Assembly: GCA_031835245.1 (NCBI GenBank)
Contig: JAVKOQ010000313.1
Coordinates: 1-60,606, forward strand
From: Balamuthia mandrillaris
Lineage: Eukaryota; Discosea; Longamoebia; Balamuthiidae
Direction: 5' to 3'
DNA: 60,606 nt
Shown: positions 24,037 through 36,787 of the stretch, in pieces
Layout of the letters: each line of letters begins with the position of its first letter
Numbering within the stretch: position 1 is the stretch's first letter
Program-made: the position numbers and the translations under genes
The notes under the pieces: model-generated
The model's input: only the letters and a program-made list of their open reading frames with translations
Told to the model about the DNA's origin: nothing
Database searches by the model: none

Positions 24037-27000
24037 ATGTCTTCCAACGGCAGCGACGGCATGCTAAACTACCCTCCCCACCCTCGCCCACCTCACCCTC
24101 CCCACCAACACCACCCCTACGGCTCCCCTCTTGCCCCTCACGGCGGCTACGCCTATCCTGTTGTTGCTGCAGCAGCTCCGCGCCAGCCGCCTCCCCCTCA
24201 TGGCTATCCTTCACCAGCCTACATAGGAGCTGCTGGTTATGCGGCGGTACCGCCGGCACCGCATGGCTACTCCTACCCAACCTCTCCTCCCCAGGCTTAT
24301 CATTCTGGAGGAGGCAGCAGTGGCGTTGGTTCTTCGGGTTCGCTTAGCAGCAGTGGTGGGGGTGTGGACCCCTTTTGGGGAACACCTACAGCAGATCCTG
24401 CTGCTTATGGCTATGGCCAACCTTCAGGGTATGGCAGCAAGAACGGCAGTGGCACCCATCCGTTTGCTAAGCAACAACAACCGCCACAGCAGTCACCACA
24501 GTCGGTGCAAAGGGCAAAGCCGCTGCAACAAGGCACAGCAGCAGCCACGACCAACACACCTATGGGTCCCAGGCCCCTTTCTTATCGTGCGCCGAATCCG
24601 CAACAAAGGATAAGAAGCTCGTCCGGCGGACACCCATCGCCTTCTTCTCCCTCTCCCTCTTCTTCCGCTTCTGCTTCCGCGTCCCCTTCTGCCTCCTCTC
24701 CGGCAGTATCGCCTTCTCCTGTCCCGCCACCCTCCCAAGTGGCACCCGCTACACCTCCAGCTTTTCATAATGTGGCGTACCCACAGGCATCGTACCGCGT
24801 GCCAACCAACCCTTCGCAGCTCTCCTTCAGCGACTATTTGTCTTCTCAATTCGCACCTGCCCAAGTATTAGGCATGTCAGGAGGTGCCGCTCCCCCTCAG
24901 CTACATCCTCAATCTTCTTCCGAGCAGATGAACGCCATTGGCAGCAGTGGTGGTAGTGGCAGTGGTGGGCCTAAAGCCTTGACGCCAAGCAATAAGAAGC
25001 ATCTGTTGAAGGCCCAGAAGGAGTTACGCATGTCCAAGTTTGCCAATCTGGCCAAGCTGGACCAGGAAGCCAGAGAGGAGAGAAGAAAGATAAGGGCCCA
25101 AAAAATTGCAGAGGCAGCTAGAAGAGTAGAAGAGAAAAAAAAGCAGCCTGCGCCCACCGCGGCTGGAGAGGAAGCAGAGACCGGCACAACCAACTCCAAC
25201 CATAATATTGCCACCCCACAAATAAGCAAAGCCGAGCTGGCGTCCAGCATGCGCTTGGGAAGAAAGAGCACCAAGCAAGCCGAAAAGGAAGAGGAAGAGG
25301 AGAGACTAAAGAGGGAGATAGAGGAAAGGCTGAAAGCCAAAGAAGCAGAGCTGTTGAGGCAAGTGGAGGAACGGTTGAAGAGAGAGGAGGAAGAACGCCT
25401 GCAAAAATTGGAGGAAGAGTTGGAGAGAAAACGAGAAGAGCGAGCCAGACAACTTGCGGAAGAGGAAGAGAAGCTAGTAAGAGCCCTCGAGGAGAAGAAG
25501 CGTCAAAAGGAAGCCGAAGAGCTACAGATGCGCAACGCTCTAGAAGAACAGAAGCGACTGAGGGAGGAGATTGAAGAGCGATACAAACGCGAGTTGGAGG
25601 AGAAGAAGCTAGAGCTGGAGATGAGAAAACGGGAAGAGGAAGAGCGTTTAGCTGCCGAGAAGCTGGAGCGTGAACAGAAGGAAAAGGAAAAGCTAAAAGA
25701 GATTATCAGTGACGAAGCCGCCAATCTCAGGATAGAGGAAGAGCGCCTCCGCCGTGAAATCGAGGTCAAAGTCAGAGAGGAAATGGCGCAGAAGCAAGCC
25801 ATGGAGCAACAACTCCAAGAACGCGAGGAAAATTTGCTGCTACAGTCTATGAAGAAGGGGAAACATGTTTGGGAATTCTCCCCTGACGAGATTCAGCTGA
25901 GCAGAGAGATTGGACGAGGCGCCTACGGCGCCGTCTACGCTGGCAGACTGCACGGCAAGCCTGTTGCCGTCAAGAAGATGCTCACCAAAGACACCGGCAT
26001 CGACCAGGAAACGGTGGAGGACTTCAAACGAGAGGTGGCCATCATGAACAAGCTCAGGCATCCCAACCTCTTGCTCTTCATGGGAGCCTGCTTCGAGGAA
26101 GAGTCAATGATGCTCGTCACAGAGATGATGCCAAGGGGAAGTGTGGAGGATCTAATCTACAAGAAAAAGTTTCCCCTGACCTTCTCGCAACGCATCAAGA
26201 TCGCTAAGGACTGCGCTCTCGGCATGAACTGGCTGCACCGCCTACGTCCTCCGTTCCTCCATTTGGACTTGAAGCTGGCCAACCTCCTCGTTGATGAGAA
26301 TTGGAACGTCAAAGTGGCGGATTTTGGTCTCTCCAAGATGAAGACGGAGAACGATGGCGGCATGGTGGGCTCTCCCTTTTACATGGCCCCCGAGATGCTG
26401 CTCGAGAAGGACTACAACGAGAAGGCCGATGTCTATTCCTTTGCCATCGTCTTGTGGGAGCTGTACACGCAGACCTGCCCCTATGAGGATATGTTTGAGA
26501 GCATGGAGGAGCTCATCGAAGCCGTTGCTATTGATGAAGAAAGACCGTACATGCCGGAGGACACCCCGCCCACCCTTCGTGACCTCATCGAACAGTGTTG
26601 GGACGCTAATCCTGATAATCGTCCCTCTTTTGGTGTACGTTTAACATTTTTTACTTGTTTTTTTCTTATTCGTTATCTTTGTCAGTTGTTTCTTATTAGT
26701 TGTTGCTTGCCACGAACAGGAAATTTTGGATTCATTCGCATTGGATCAGATCGTCATTGAGGATGCCATCAAGGATCCCAAAGGAAGAGACTTTTGGATG
26801 GCCAACTTTATAGAAAACGTACCTTTTCTTCTTTTTTTTCTTATCGTTTCTTTCTTTCTTTCTTATCGTTTCTTTTGGTTCCATCCTCCTTTTTCTCTTC
26901 TGATCTTCTCCTTTTTCATCAAATAGGATGTGGTATCATGGCAAGAGTTTTTGGACGCGATGCAGAGCTTTTTCCCAGATGTTCCAAAAGAGCAGTGGCG

Positions 27001-27651
27001 AATCAAAGGCAACCCCGTGTTGAAGGCGTTGCGAAAGATTCTGGGCGGGAAGACCGGTACTGTCAGCATGAGTGCTTTCGGCAACTCCCTGACCTACTTT
27101 GGCCCCTTTGCTCCCTCCGCTTACTTTCCGAACATCGAACGCCTTACCAGCAAACCGTACAATATTCCTTCTTTATCTTTCTATTCTTTGCGTTTCCTTT
27201 TTGTTATTTGTTTTGATTGCTTTCTTTCTTGTCGTTTCTTTCTTCTTTATTTATTTTGTTAACTTCGTGTTGTTGAAAAAATATGAACAGGTGGTTCCAT
27301 GGTGAAATTTTAAGAGACGAAGCAGAGGCGCGTCTTGGTGGCAAGAAGAGCGGGACCTACCTTATCCGCTTCAGCGTGACGAACCCCGGCTGCTACACCC
27401 TCTCCCTCCTCCACAAGAAGGAGAAGTTGGTGCATTTGCGCATCTCTCGGGATGCTCAGGGCAAGTTCGTCTACTCCAACTCGGCCTACCGCACTCTGGA
27501 CGAACTGATCGCTGCGCAGGCCAAGAAGCTCCATTTGGCCTACCCGTGCGAGGGCTCGCCTTATCCTGCCCTGTATGGCGGTGGCAGGAAGAAGGATCCC
27601 AAGAAGAGAGAAGGGGCGTATCACGACTTTTTCGCTTCCACTCTGTCGTGA
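24037..27651 (+). CDS. Shk-like kinase: proline-rich N-terminus, coiled coil, TKL kinase, SH2
   Basis: Four exons, 1095 aa: 24037-26634, 26720-26818, 26927-27156, 27291-27651. Residues 1-300 are Pro/Gly/Ser-rich with polyGln patches; about 320-605 form a long charged coiled coil (EEERLKREIEERLKAKEAEL); the kinase follows at about 615-875 with GRGAYGAVYAG, VAVKK, HLDLKLANLL, DFGLSK and APEM. After a linker typical of Shk kinases, an SH2 domain at about 975-1070 opens WFHGEILRDEAEARL and carries YLIRFS, the phosphotyrosine-binding Arg in the FLVR position. Dictyostelium Shk proteins share the kinase-SH2 order; the coiled coil here suggests oligomerisation. Catalytic residues look complete except that HRD is HLD, as is usual in this group. 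Confidence 0.92.
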
Positions 27652-27891
27652 AGGCTTTGTGGCGCAAGCGCAAAGGAGAGTTTGTTTATTGTTTTTGGAG
27701 ATTGTTCAATAGTGGTAGTTTTTTGAATAACTTTTTGTTGTGTTTATTGATTCTCTCTGTAACGCGGTTTGTTTGTTTTCTCTCTTGCCCACAACAACAT
27801 GCATGAATAGGAATGGATAAAAAGCAACTCATTTGTACAAAAAGCAAACTTTGAAAAAAGAAAAAAAGTTCTCTCCGCCTCGGGTTCATTG

Positions 27892-30535
27892 TCAAGCAGA
27901 ATATTTTCCAATGGCCGCAATAAGCTTCTGGGACTCGGTGACAAAGTTAACGGGCTCCGCCTTCATGACGGCCACGCGCAGCTTCTCCTTGCCATAGTTA
28001 TTCGCAGTGGCCCTGATACGAAACACGCAAGTCCGAAAGAGGCTCTCATCAAGCGCCTGCGAGAAGGTGGGACCCTCTTCAGGCATTTGCGGGACACCAC
28101 CGTTGAGGCGGCCCTCCTCCAAGTCCTTCCGGTGCTTCAAGTCGGCAGCGGACATGTTGCGGAAGAGCACGGTGCCGGCCTCCTCAAAGCAGGTAAGGTT
28201 CCTTCCGCCGGTGTGATCAGCCACCATTACGGTAAAGAGGTACCGTTGAGAGCAATTAGGGTTGAGCTCGTTGCAGATGTGACACCTCCATTGATGGTTC
28301 TCCTCTTCCACTTTGCGGTTGCACTGCGCGCAGGAGTTGAACCAGAGGTTGTCGCGGTCGCTTTGGTGGAAGATGACCGTCCCGCGGATCACGAAGTATT
28401 GAGCAGGCGATCCTTTCTCGACGTGCATTTGTGAAAGCTTTTCCACAACCTTGTCATCATCTGTGTTGTTGTTTGTTAGTTGCAGGTTTAAAAAAAAAGA
28501 TGAGAAAGCATAAGAAACAAACCAATTTCATCAAAGTGGTTGCGAGTGGAAGGAAGAGGTCCACCACCATCCTGTCGCTCTCCACGAGGAAGGAAGCTGA
28601 TGCATTTGATGGAGTTGGAGGAGGCGAGTTGCTCTCCTCGCTGTGACCACCACCCCAACAAATCGCTACTGCGCCGGTGCGATGGATTGACTTCCAACGA
28701 TGCAGGTGTGAATGTGCTCAATGATTTTTCTTGTTACGGAGAAGCCATAGTAGTTAGAAAAAACAGTCGAACAAGGCGGTGAAAGCAAGAGGAGAGAAAG
28801 AAAGTACTAATATTGCTTCCATAAGAAGAGGTTGTGTCTTTGAAGTAGACTTTAGCTCCTTTGACAGCAATGACAGTACCGATGGGGGCGCCAGCTAACA
28901 TCTGAGCAGCCTCATCAGCAGCCTGCCCCCAAAACGTGACGTTGATGCTATGGTCTGACATGTCTGCTATGTAAATATTAAACCGACTATTGGTCTTTTC
29001 TGCGGAAGCAGCCTCCAAATCACCCAGCGAAGTTAGCACGCCAATTACGTCTGAATGTTGACAGGAGGGCCGTTTGTTGGTTTTGATAGTTTAAAAGGAA
29101 GAAAGTAGAAAGCAATAACATACCAACAGGGGTTTGGTTGGGATAATTGGCGATCTCAGCGATGGAAGGCACAAAGTGATAGTGCATCATCGGAATGGAG
29201 GAATCATCAGGACAAGGTACCACCGTGGCATCCGCGCCAAGCGTCATCTCATACTCGCTCTGTCCTTTTCCAGCCCTCGTGGCAAACTTTACCTTGCCTC
29301 TGGAGATGAGATAGACCTTTCCATTCTCTAGCTTGTCATACAGAGCATCCACCGCCTCCTGAAAGAGGGCCGCTCTGATCTCGCTTTGTTGGTCCTGTAG
29401 CACCATCGTGAAGAAACGACCGGGCGCGCCATCTCGCTTGGACTCATAAGTACGAATGGAGGACTTGGCTGACACTCTTGCTTTGATGGTCCAGTTTGGT
29501 AAGTAAGGGTTGAGAGCGGCAATAGGAACAGTGTTTGTTGCTCTTGGGTCCATCATCGAGCGTTGTTGATATCCTTGCTGAGGAGGTTGATAGGAAGACC
29601 CTTTGCTCATTCCTGGAGATATCATTGCTCCCCCTCCCCCTCCCCAACTGCCTCCTTGTTGTTGTGGTTGCTGATGAGATTGGTGCTGTTGATATTGTGG
29701 TTGGTATTGCTGCTGCTGCTGCTGATGAAATTGTTGTTGGGGAGGTCTACTCGTTTGAGGCTGATGTTGCTGTTGATAGTTGTGTTGTTGGTATTGCGCT
29801 GGTGGTTCCTGCTTCACGTGTTGTAAAGGAGGAGCCGCATGTTGTTGCGGTGGTTGCTGCTGCTGTTGCTGTTGCTGGTGTTGTTGTTGAGGCACTCCAC
29901 GCACCAAAGGAATGGGCTTGCCTATCATACCATCCACCGTTTTCCAAGGCGTCGCTGCCAACAATACTAATATTTGACTGCATGCATGCAGGCAAAGAAG
30001 GAGTAAGAGAAAAGAACCCAGAAACCAGAGAGAGAGAGAGAGAGAGAGAGAACAGCAAAGAGCGAAGCAAATGCAAAGAGAACAAAGTAACCTGTTCGAT
30101 TTGGGTATTTCCATGTACTCAAACTGGTCCAGGCGAAACACGGTATTGACGGTCAACTGTCCCGACTCCACCATAGTGTTGAGCAGCGGCGTCACGATGC
30201 CTGCTTGACAATACACTCCATCCGACACTGTCAATCTATTATTATTATTGTTACATATTTTGTTTTGATCAGCGTTAATGTTTTTGATTTACTTTCAAAA
30301 GAAAAAAAAAAAGCACGAGAAGAAGAAGTAGAAAAAACAAGAAGAAGAAGAAGAAGAAGAAGACGAATAGGGAAGAAGGAGGGAGGGGGCACCCAAAAGC
30401 TTTGGTACGGCCATCGGCCGTGCTGTTGTCTTTTATACGAATGATTTGAAGGACGGGCTCCCGTCCAGCTGGCAGGTTGGCGCTTTTGCTGCCATACAGT
30501 TGCTGCAAAATACCTGAAGACAATTCGCTGCTCAT
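27892..30535 (-). CDS. RPA1: Replication protein A large subunit
   Basis: Six exons, 719 aa: 30535-30393, 30235-30092, 29977-29124, 29050-28808, 28729-28523, 28460-27892. An N-terminal OB domain (SSGILQQLYG, VLQIIRIKD) is followed by a Gln/Pro-rich linker at about 110-210 and three more OB folds: NPYLPNWTIKARVSAKS opens DBD-A, VIGVL with RFNIYIADMS lies in DBD-B, and DBD-C carries the zinc ribbon (CAQC and CHIC). Binds single-stranded DNA in replication and repair with RPA2 and RPA3. The linker is much longer in polyGln than in animals. It is convergent with the Shk-like kinase, 240 bp apart. The exon 4-5 junction (acceptor after ACAAG) gives NIKKSLSTFTPASLEVNP, which aligns with the family. 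Confidence 0.93.
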
Positions 30536-30898
30536 CTCGTCTCCTCCCCCCACGTTGACCGCCTTTTTTTTTTTAACCCCACACACACAACAAAAGTGAC
30601 CGTTGCGTCGTCTGCGCTGTTGTGTCGTGTGCTGCTGCCTGCTTTCTTGTCGTAAAAAAAAAAAAAAACCAAAATTTTAGAGGAAGTGAAATTACCCCAA
30701 ATATTTATAGGAAGCTTAATTTCTTCCTGGAAATAATTTAAATGGATAAATTTTTGTTGCCAAAGAGACCCGCGCTAAAAGGGCCTAAAGGGGGCGCTTG
30801 TTTGCTTGCACGGGGGCAAACCATTGTTCCGCTTCTCTCTTTGAACTTGAGAGTTCCCCCCCTTGTGTGAGGGACTTCCTGTTTCCCGATTGCCAGCA

Positions 30899-32794
30899 AT
30901 GGCAAGGCAAGTCACAGAGGGCGGAGGTGTTGGGCCTCCTTTCGTTTTCACAGCAATGATTAATTCATCTGCGGCATTCCAAGCATTCTCCGCCGAAAGA
31001 AGAAAGCCAAGCATGCGGCAGCGTCTCATCGCTAACTCCACGAGCCCGGGCAACGACCCCTTGAGGGATGCATCCTCTTTTCCACACAACCAACAACACG
31101 TGAACAATGACCACGACGACGACAAGGCGAACTTTTGTCGCCGGCACAAAAGTTTGCTTTCGTTCCTCTGCTTCGGCGTTGCTGCCTTGGTGGTGGTTGG
31201 CGGAGCGACCTTTTGGTGGTTGGAACCCTGCATCGTGTTGGAACGGTATTGGTTCCCTGAGCTGATGGACGAGCAGCAGTGCAAAGCCTTGGCTGAGCGC
31301 ACCAAAAAGATCAGGCTCTTGACCTACACATCCGGGTTCAGAGACGTTTGGGAGGCCCAGCTCCTTCCTCCCTCTGGAGAAGGCGGAGGAGAGGGAGAAG
31401 GAGAAGAAGATTTGCCAAGAGTCGTGTTGAAAGAGCTGAAAAGGGATTCGGGGTGTGGGAACATAAAGGCGCACTTTCGGGAGGTCGTTATCGAGAGAGA
31501 GCTGTCTCATCCCAACATAGTTCCTTTTGTTGGTGCTTGTAATTTGGGTCCTCCTCTTTACTGGTTCTCTTCTCTTCCCTTCTCTTCTCTTCTCTTCATC
31601 GTTCTCTTCATCCTTCTCTTCATCGTTCTCTTCGTCGTTCTCTTCTCTTCGTCGTTCTCTTCTCTTCTCATCTCTTCTCATCTCTTCTCTTCATCGTTCT
31701 CTTCTCTTCTCTTCTCTTCTCTTCTCTTCTCTTCTCTTCTCTTCTCTTCTCTTCTCTTCTCTTCTCTTCTCTTCTCTTCATCGTTCTCTTCTCTTCTCTT
31801 CATCGTTCTCTTCTCTTCTCTTCTCTTCATCGTTCTCTTCTCTTCTCTTCTCTCTCTGCTTTCTTTCGTTCTTCTTCCTAAAAACCTTTTCACAACAAAA
31901 CAAAAAGGCACACATTGGCACAAGCATACGTATCAGGAAGTGGCACATTCCACAACTTGGACCTAAGAGGCAAGCCGCTCGCTTGGTCCTATTCAATAAT
32001 GGTGGACATAGCAAGAGGGCTGCATTACCTTCACACTTCACCCATCGGCATGATCGTTCACGACGACCTCAACTGGCATCAAGTTCTCGTTGGTCGCGTT
32101 CATCCTTCTCTGCTTCCTTCAAAGAATGACATTACCAGCAAAAAAGAAGAGGCACAAGAAGGCAGAGAAAGAGCGTACATAACGGATTTGAACTTGGCGA
32201 CGGTGGTATCGCATGAGACGGGAAGAGTGAACGGAAGCAGTGGGGGTTTAATGAGGCATTGGTGGCCCAAAGGGGGTTCCTGGAAGTTCTTTGCTCCTGG
32301 TTAGCGTGTTCTTGTGGTTGTGGTTGTGTTTGTGGTTGTTGTGTTCTTGTTCTTCTCTTCTTTCTTCTTTTGCGTTCTTTTCTTGTACTTCTTCTTACTT
32401 GCTTCATCACTCAGAGAAGCTGCGGTTAAAGGAAGCATACACCGAAAAAGTTGATATTTGGAGCTTTGGCGTTCTCTACTATCAGTTTCTCGTCAAGTTA
32501 TCCAATGCCAACACCAACCACATCAAGAACAAGAACAAGAAACACGACAATCCAAACTATGGAGAAGAATGGTCAGCCATCACCAAAACAAAGTATCAAG
32601 AGACAGTCTTATACGAACCGAATGGATGGCGGCCGATACGGCCCTCTGCGGCGTCTGGTGAGGAGTGGAACTTTGTGGAGCGGTGTTGGCAGTTTGATGC
32701 TTCGCTTCGGCCGAGCTCTGAGGAGGTCCTTCGTTTCGTTGAGGACTTTTCGGCTTCGATTGTAGAAAAGGAAGCAGATGAAGAGAAGAAGTGA
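30899..32794 (+). CDS. Single-pass membrane TKL-like pseudokinase
   Basis: Three exons, 478 aa: 30899-31563, 31908-32299, 32415-32794; an in-frame ATG at 30863 would add 12 residues. A membrane helix lies at about 86-107, so the kinase-like domain (about 140-470) is on the other side. It keeps VVLKELK (the beta-3 Lys), HPNIVPFVGAC, DIARGLHYLH, FFAPEKL and VDIWSFGV. The Gly loop is lost (YTSGFRDVW), the HRD motif is HDDLNWHQ, and DFG is DLN. Asn and Gly needed for metal binding are missing, so catalysis is doubtful. The closest general class is tyrosine-kinase-like. Intron 1 (31564-31907) is a TCTTC satellite. Confidence 0.8.
31580..31860 (+). repeat. TTCTC satellite with TCATCGT interruptions, in an intron
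   Basis: Inside intron 1 of the pseudokinase gene. Repeats of CTTCT are broken at intervals by TCATCGTT or TCGTCGTT. The same composite unit, including TCTTCATCGTTCTC, occurs in an intron of the ZNRD2-like gene at 37440-37795, there on the opposite strand and again pyrimidine-rich in the sense direction. Confidence 0.85.
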
Positions 32795-32925
32795 ACGAAG
32801 CAAAAGTTGGCGAAGATAGAAGAAACAAGCAAACAAAGAGTGAAAGATAAAGGAATGGAAGAAAGTGGTGACTTGTTACAAAGAAGAATGAGAACAAAAG
32901 AGAGTAAAGTCAATACAGAAGAGAG

Positions 32926-33627
32926 TTAGCGCAAATCATCTGCAAAATCTTCGTAAAAGTTCCGACTATTGGAGGCAGCAGCCAGGCTGGAGAGAAAGGG
33001 CGAGACCTGAATTACGTTGAAGCGGAGCGTCGTTCCATTGTACTCTCCGAACAACGTTAACGCTCCCCAGCATCCCACAAAGTCTCTGTTGAGCGCGCCA
33101 GAGAGAGAAAGAGAACGAGAAACGACGGACGCGCGAGAGAGAAGAGAGAAGCGAGAAGCAAGAAGCGAGAGGAGAGACGAGAGAGAAGAGAAGAAGAGAG
33201 AAGCGTGAGCAAGAGGAAAAGATGAGAGACTGACCAGAAGGGAAAAGATGAAAACACCTTTTATCAACACGAAGAATGGCAGTTTTGGTTGCGGCATCGT
33301 AGCGAAGGATGTGAAGGTTGAGGTTCATGGCGCCCCCTCCGCTCTGTCCAAAGAGTGAGGTATTGGCTTGAAAGACTATATTTCGGAACAACGCAACATC
33401 AAGCTCCCTAATCGACTTTTCAACTTCTCTGATGTTTTTTTTTTGTTGTTGTTGTTTTGATGAGAGATCGGTAAAAGCAGCACATCAACCCACCATCGAG
33501 GTGAAAAAAAAAAAGCAATTGCAAAAAAAAAAAAAACGTACAACCGAACGAGCAAAAAGTAGTGTTCTGGCCGAATAATGGTTTTCTTGCATTTGGTGTA
33601 TGGAAGAAGTGGAGAAGAAGAACAAGG

Positions 33628-33704
<77 letters not shown>

Positions 33705-33756
33705 AAGAAGTCGTCGCTACGTTTTCATCGTCGTTTCTTCTTCTTTCTGCTTCCAT
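32926..33756 (-). CDS. Rpp14/Pop5-like RNase P/MRP protein subunit
   Basis: Three exons, 180 aa: 33756-33545, 33428-33258, 33085-32926. After an unusual (Ala-Pro)n run of about 14 copies at residues 18-45, the conserved fold begins: IRPEHYFLLVREVEKSIRELDVALFRNIVFQANTSLFG in outline, then GGGAMNLNLHILRYD, TAILRVDKR, and ALTLFGEYNG with RFNVIQVSP. This matches the Rpp14 group, which helps assemble RNase P and RNase MRP for tRNA and rRNA processing. An upstream in-frame ATG at 33795 is possible but overlaps a CATGACGACACG motif seen in other promoters. It is divergent from the type I membrane protein gene and convergent with the pseudokinase gene (about 130 bp). Confidence 0.75.
33628..33707. 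repeat. Coding hexanucleotide repeat, (AGGAGC)n
   Basis: About 13 tandem copies of AGGAGC on the plus strand. On the minus strand they encode the Ala-Pro run near the N-terminus of the Rpp14-like protein. Phase is kept because the unit is six nucleotides. It is one of the few long simple repeats in the window that lie in an exon. Confidence 0.9.
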
Positions 33757-33893
33757 TTTCTTTTTTTTTCTTTCTTGCAAACCCAAAAAACTCATGACGA
33801 CACGGATAATAAACACGTCGACGTGATGTTTTATTCGTGTCGACGTGGACAGAACCGCGCGGGAGAAATTTGTTGTCGAAGACGCTTCGTACG
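33757..33893. promoter_or_regulatory. Divergent promoter with CACGTCGACGTG palindrome
   Basis: About 140 bp between the Rpp14-like start (minus) and the type I membrane protein start (plus). It holds CATGACGACACG at 33793-33804, a perfect 12-bp palindrome CACGTCGACGTG at 33814-33825, and a related CGTGTCGACGTGG at 33836-33848. Likely shared regulatory sites; the binding factor is unknown. Confidence 0.5.
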
Positions 33894-36148
<2,255 letters not shown>

Positions 36149-36787
36149 GCGAACAGCAAGAGTGATGTATGTAAAACCACATCACTCCACCACAGTTCTA
36201 CAGGAAAGCAAAAATGATAGAAAATAGTAAAAAGAAAAAAAAAAGAAAAGAAAGAAAAGAAAAGAAATGGTATGTGTAAATAAAATAAATGAAAAGAAAA
36301 TGAGGAGAACGAACTTTTTTTCAGGAGTGTTTTACAGGTCGAAAAGAAAATTAAAACATTAGAAAGAATAGAAGAAAGAAAAGAAAGAAGAGGGAGATGA
36401 AGGAGGTATTCAGTGTTGTTGTTGTTGTTGTTTGGTAATAAGTCTGTGTGTTTAAAGAGGAAGAATAGAATATAAGTTTTTAAGAAGGTGAATCGTTTTC
36501 GATAGAGAAAGGGGGGAACAAATGAAATAATAAGAAAGAGAAAGAGAAAACTAGAATGAGATGAGAGAGAGAGAGAGAGAGAGAGAGAGGGATAGAATAA
36601 ACGAAAAGCGAATATTTGAGGATAGAAGAAGAGAAAGTGTTCTGTCCAGAGCATCGAAGTAACGATGAGGATAGAAGCATTATCGTTTTTTTTTTGAGCA
36701 GATGGATGAAAGTGAATGAAGCAATAAAACGAAAATAGAACAAAAACGAATAAAAAGGCAAAAGATTAACAAAAAAAAAAAAGAGTA
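36149..36787. other. AT-rich convergent intergenic region
   Basis: About 640 bp between two convergent genes, holding both 3' UTRs. It is A-rich on the plus strand with AAAGAA runs at about 36225-36400 and a GA run at about 36563-36590. No protein-like frame or RNA gene is seen. Confidence 0.5.

Noticed and set aside
31580-31860. Regular repeats that could suggest a CRISPR array
   Set aside because: No unique spacers; the interruptions themselves repeat, and the tract lies in a eukaryotic intron.
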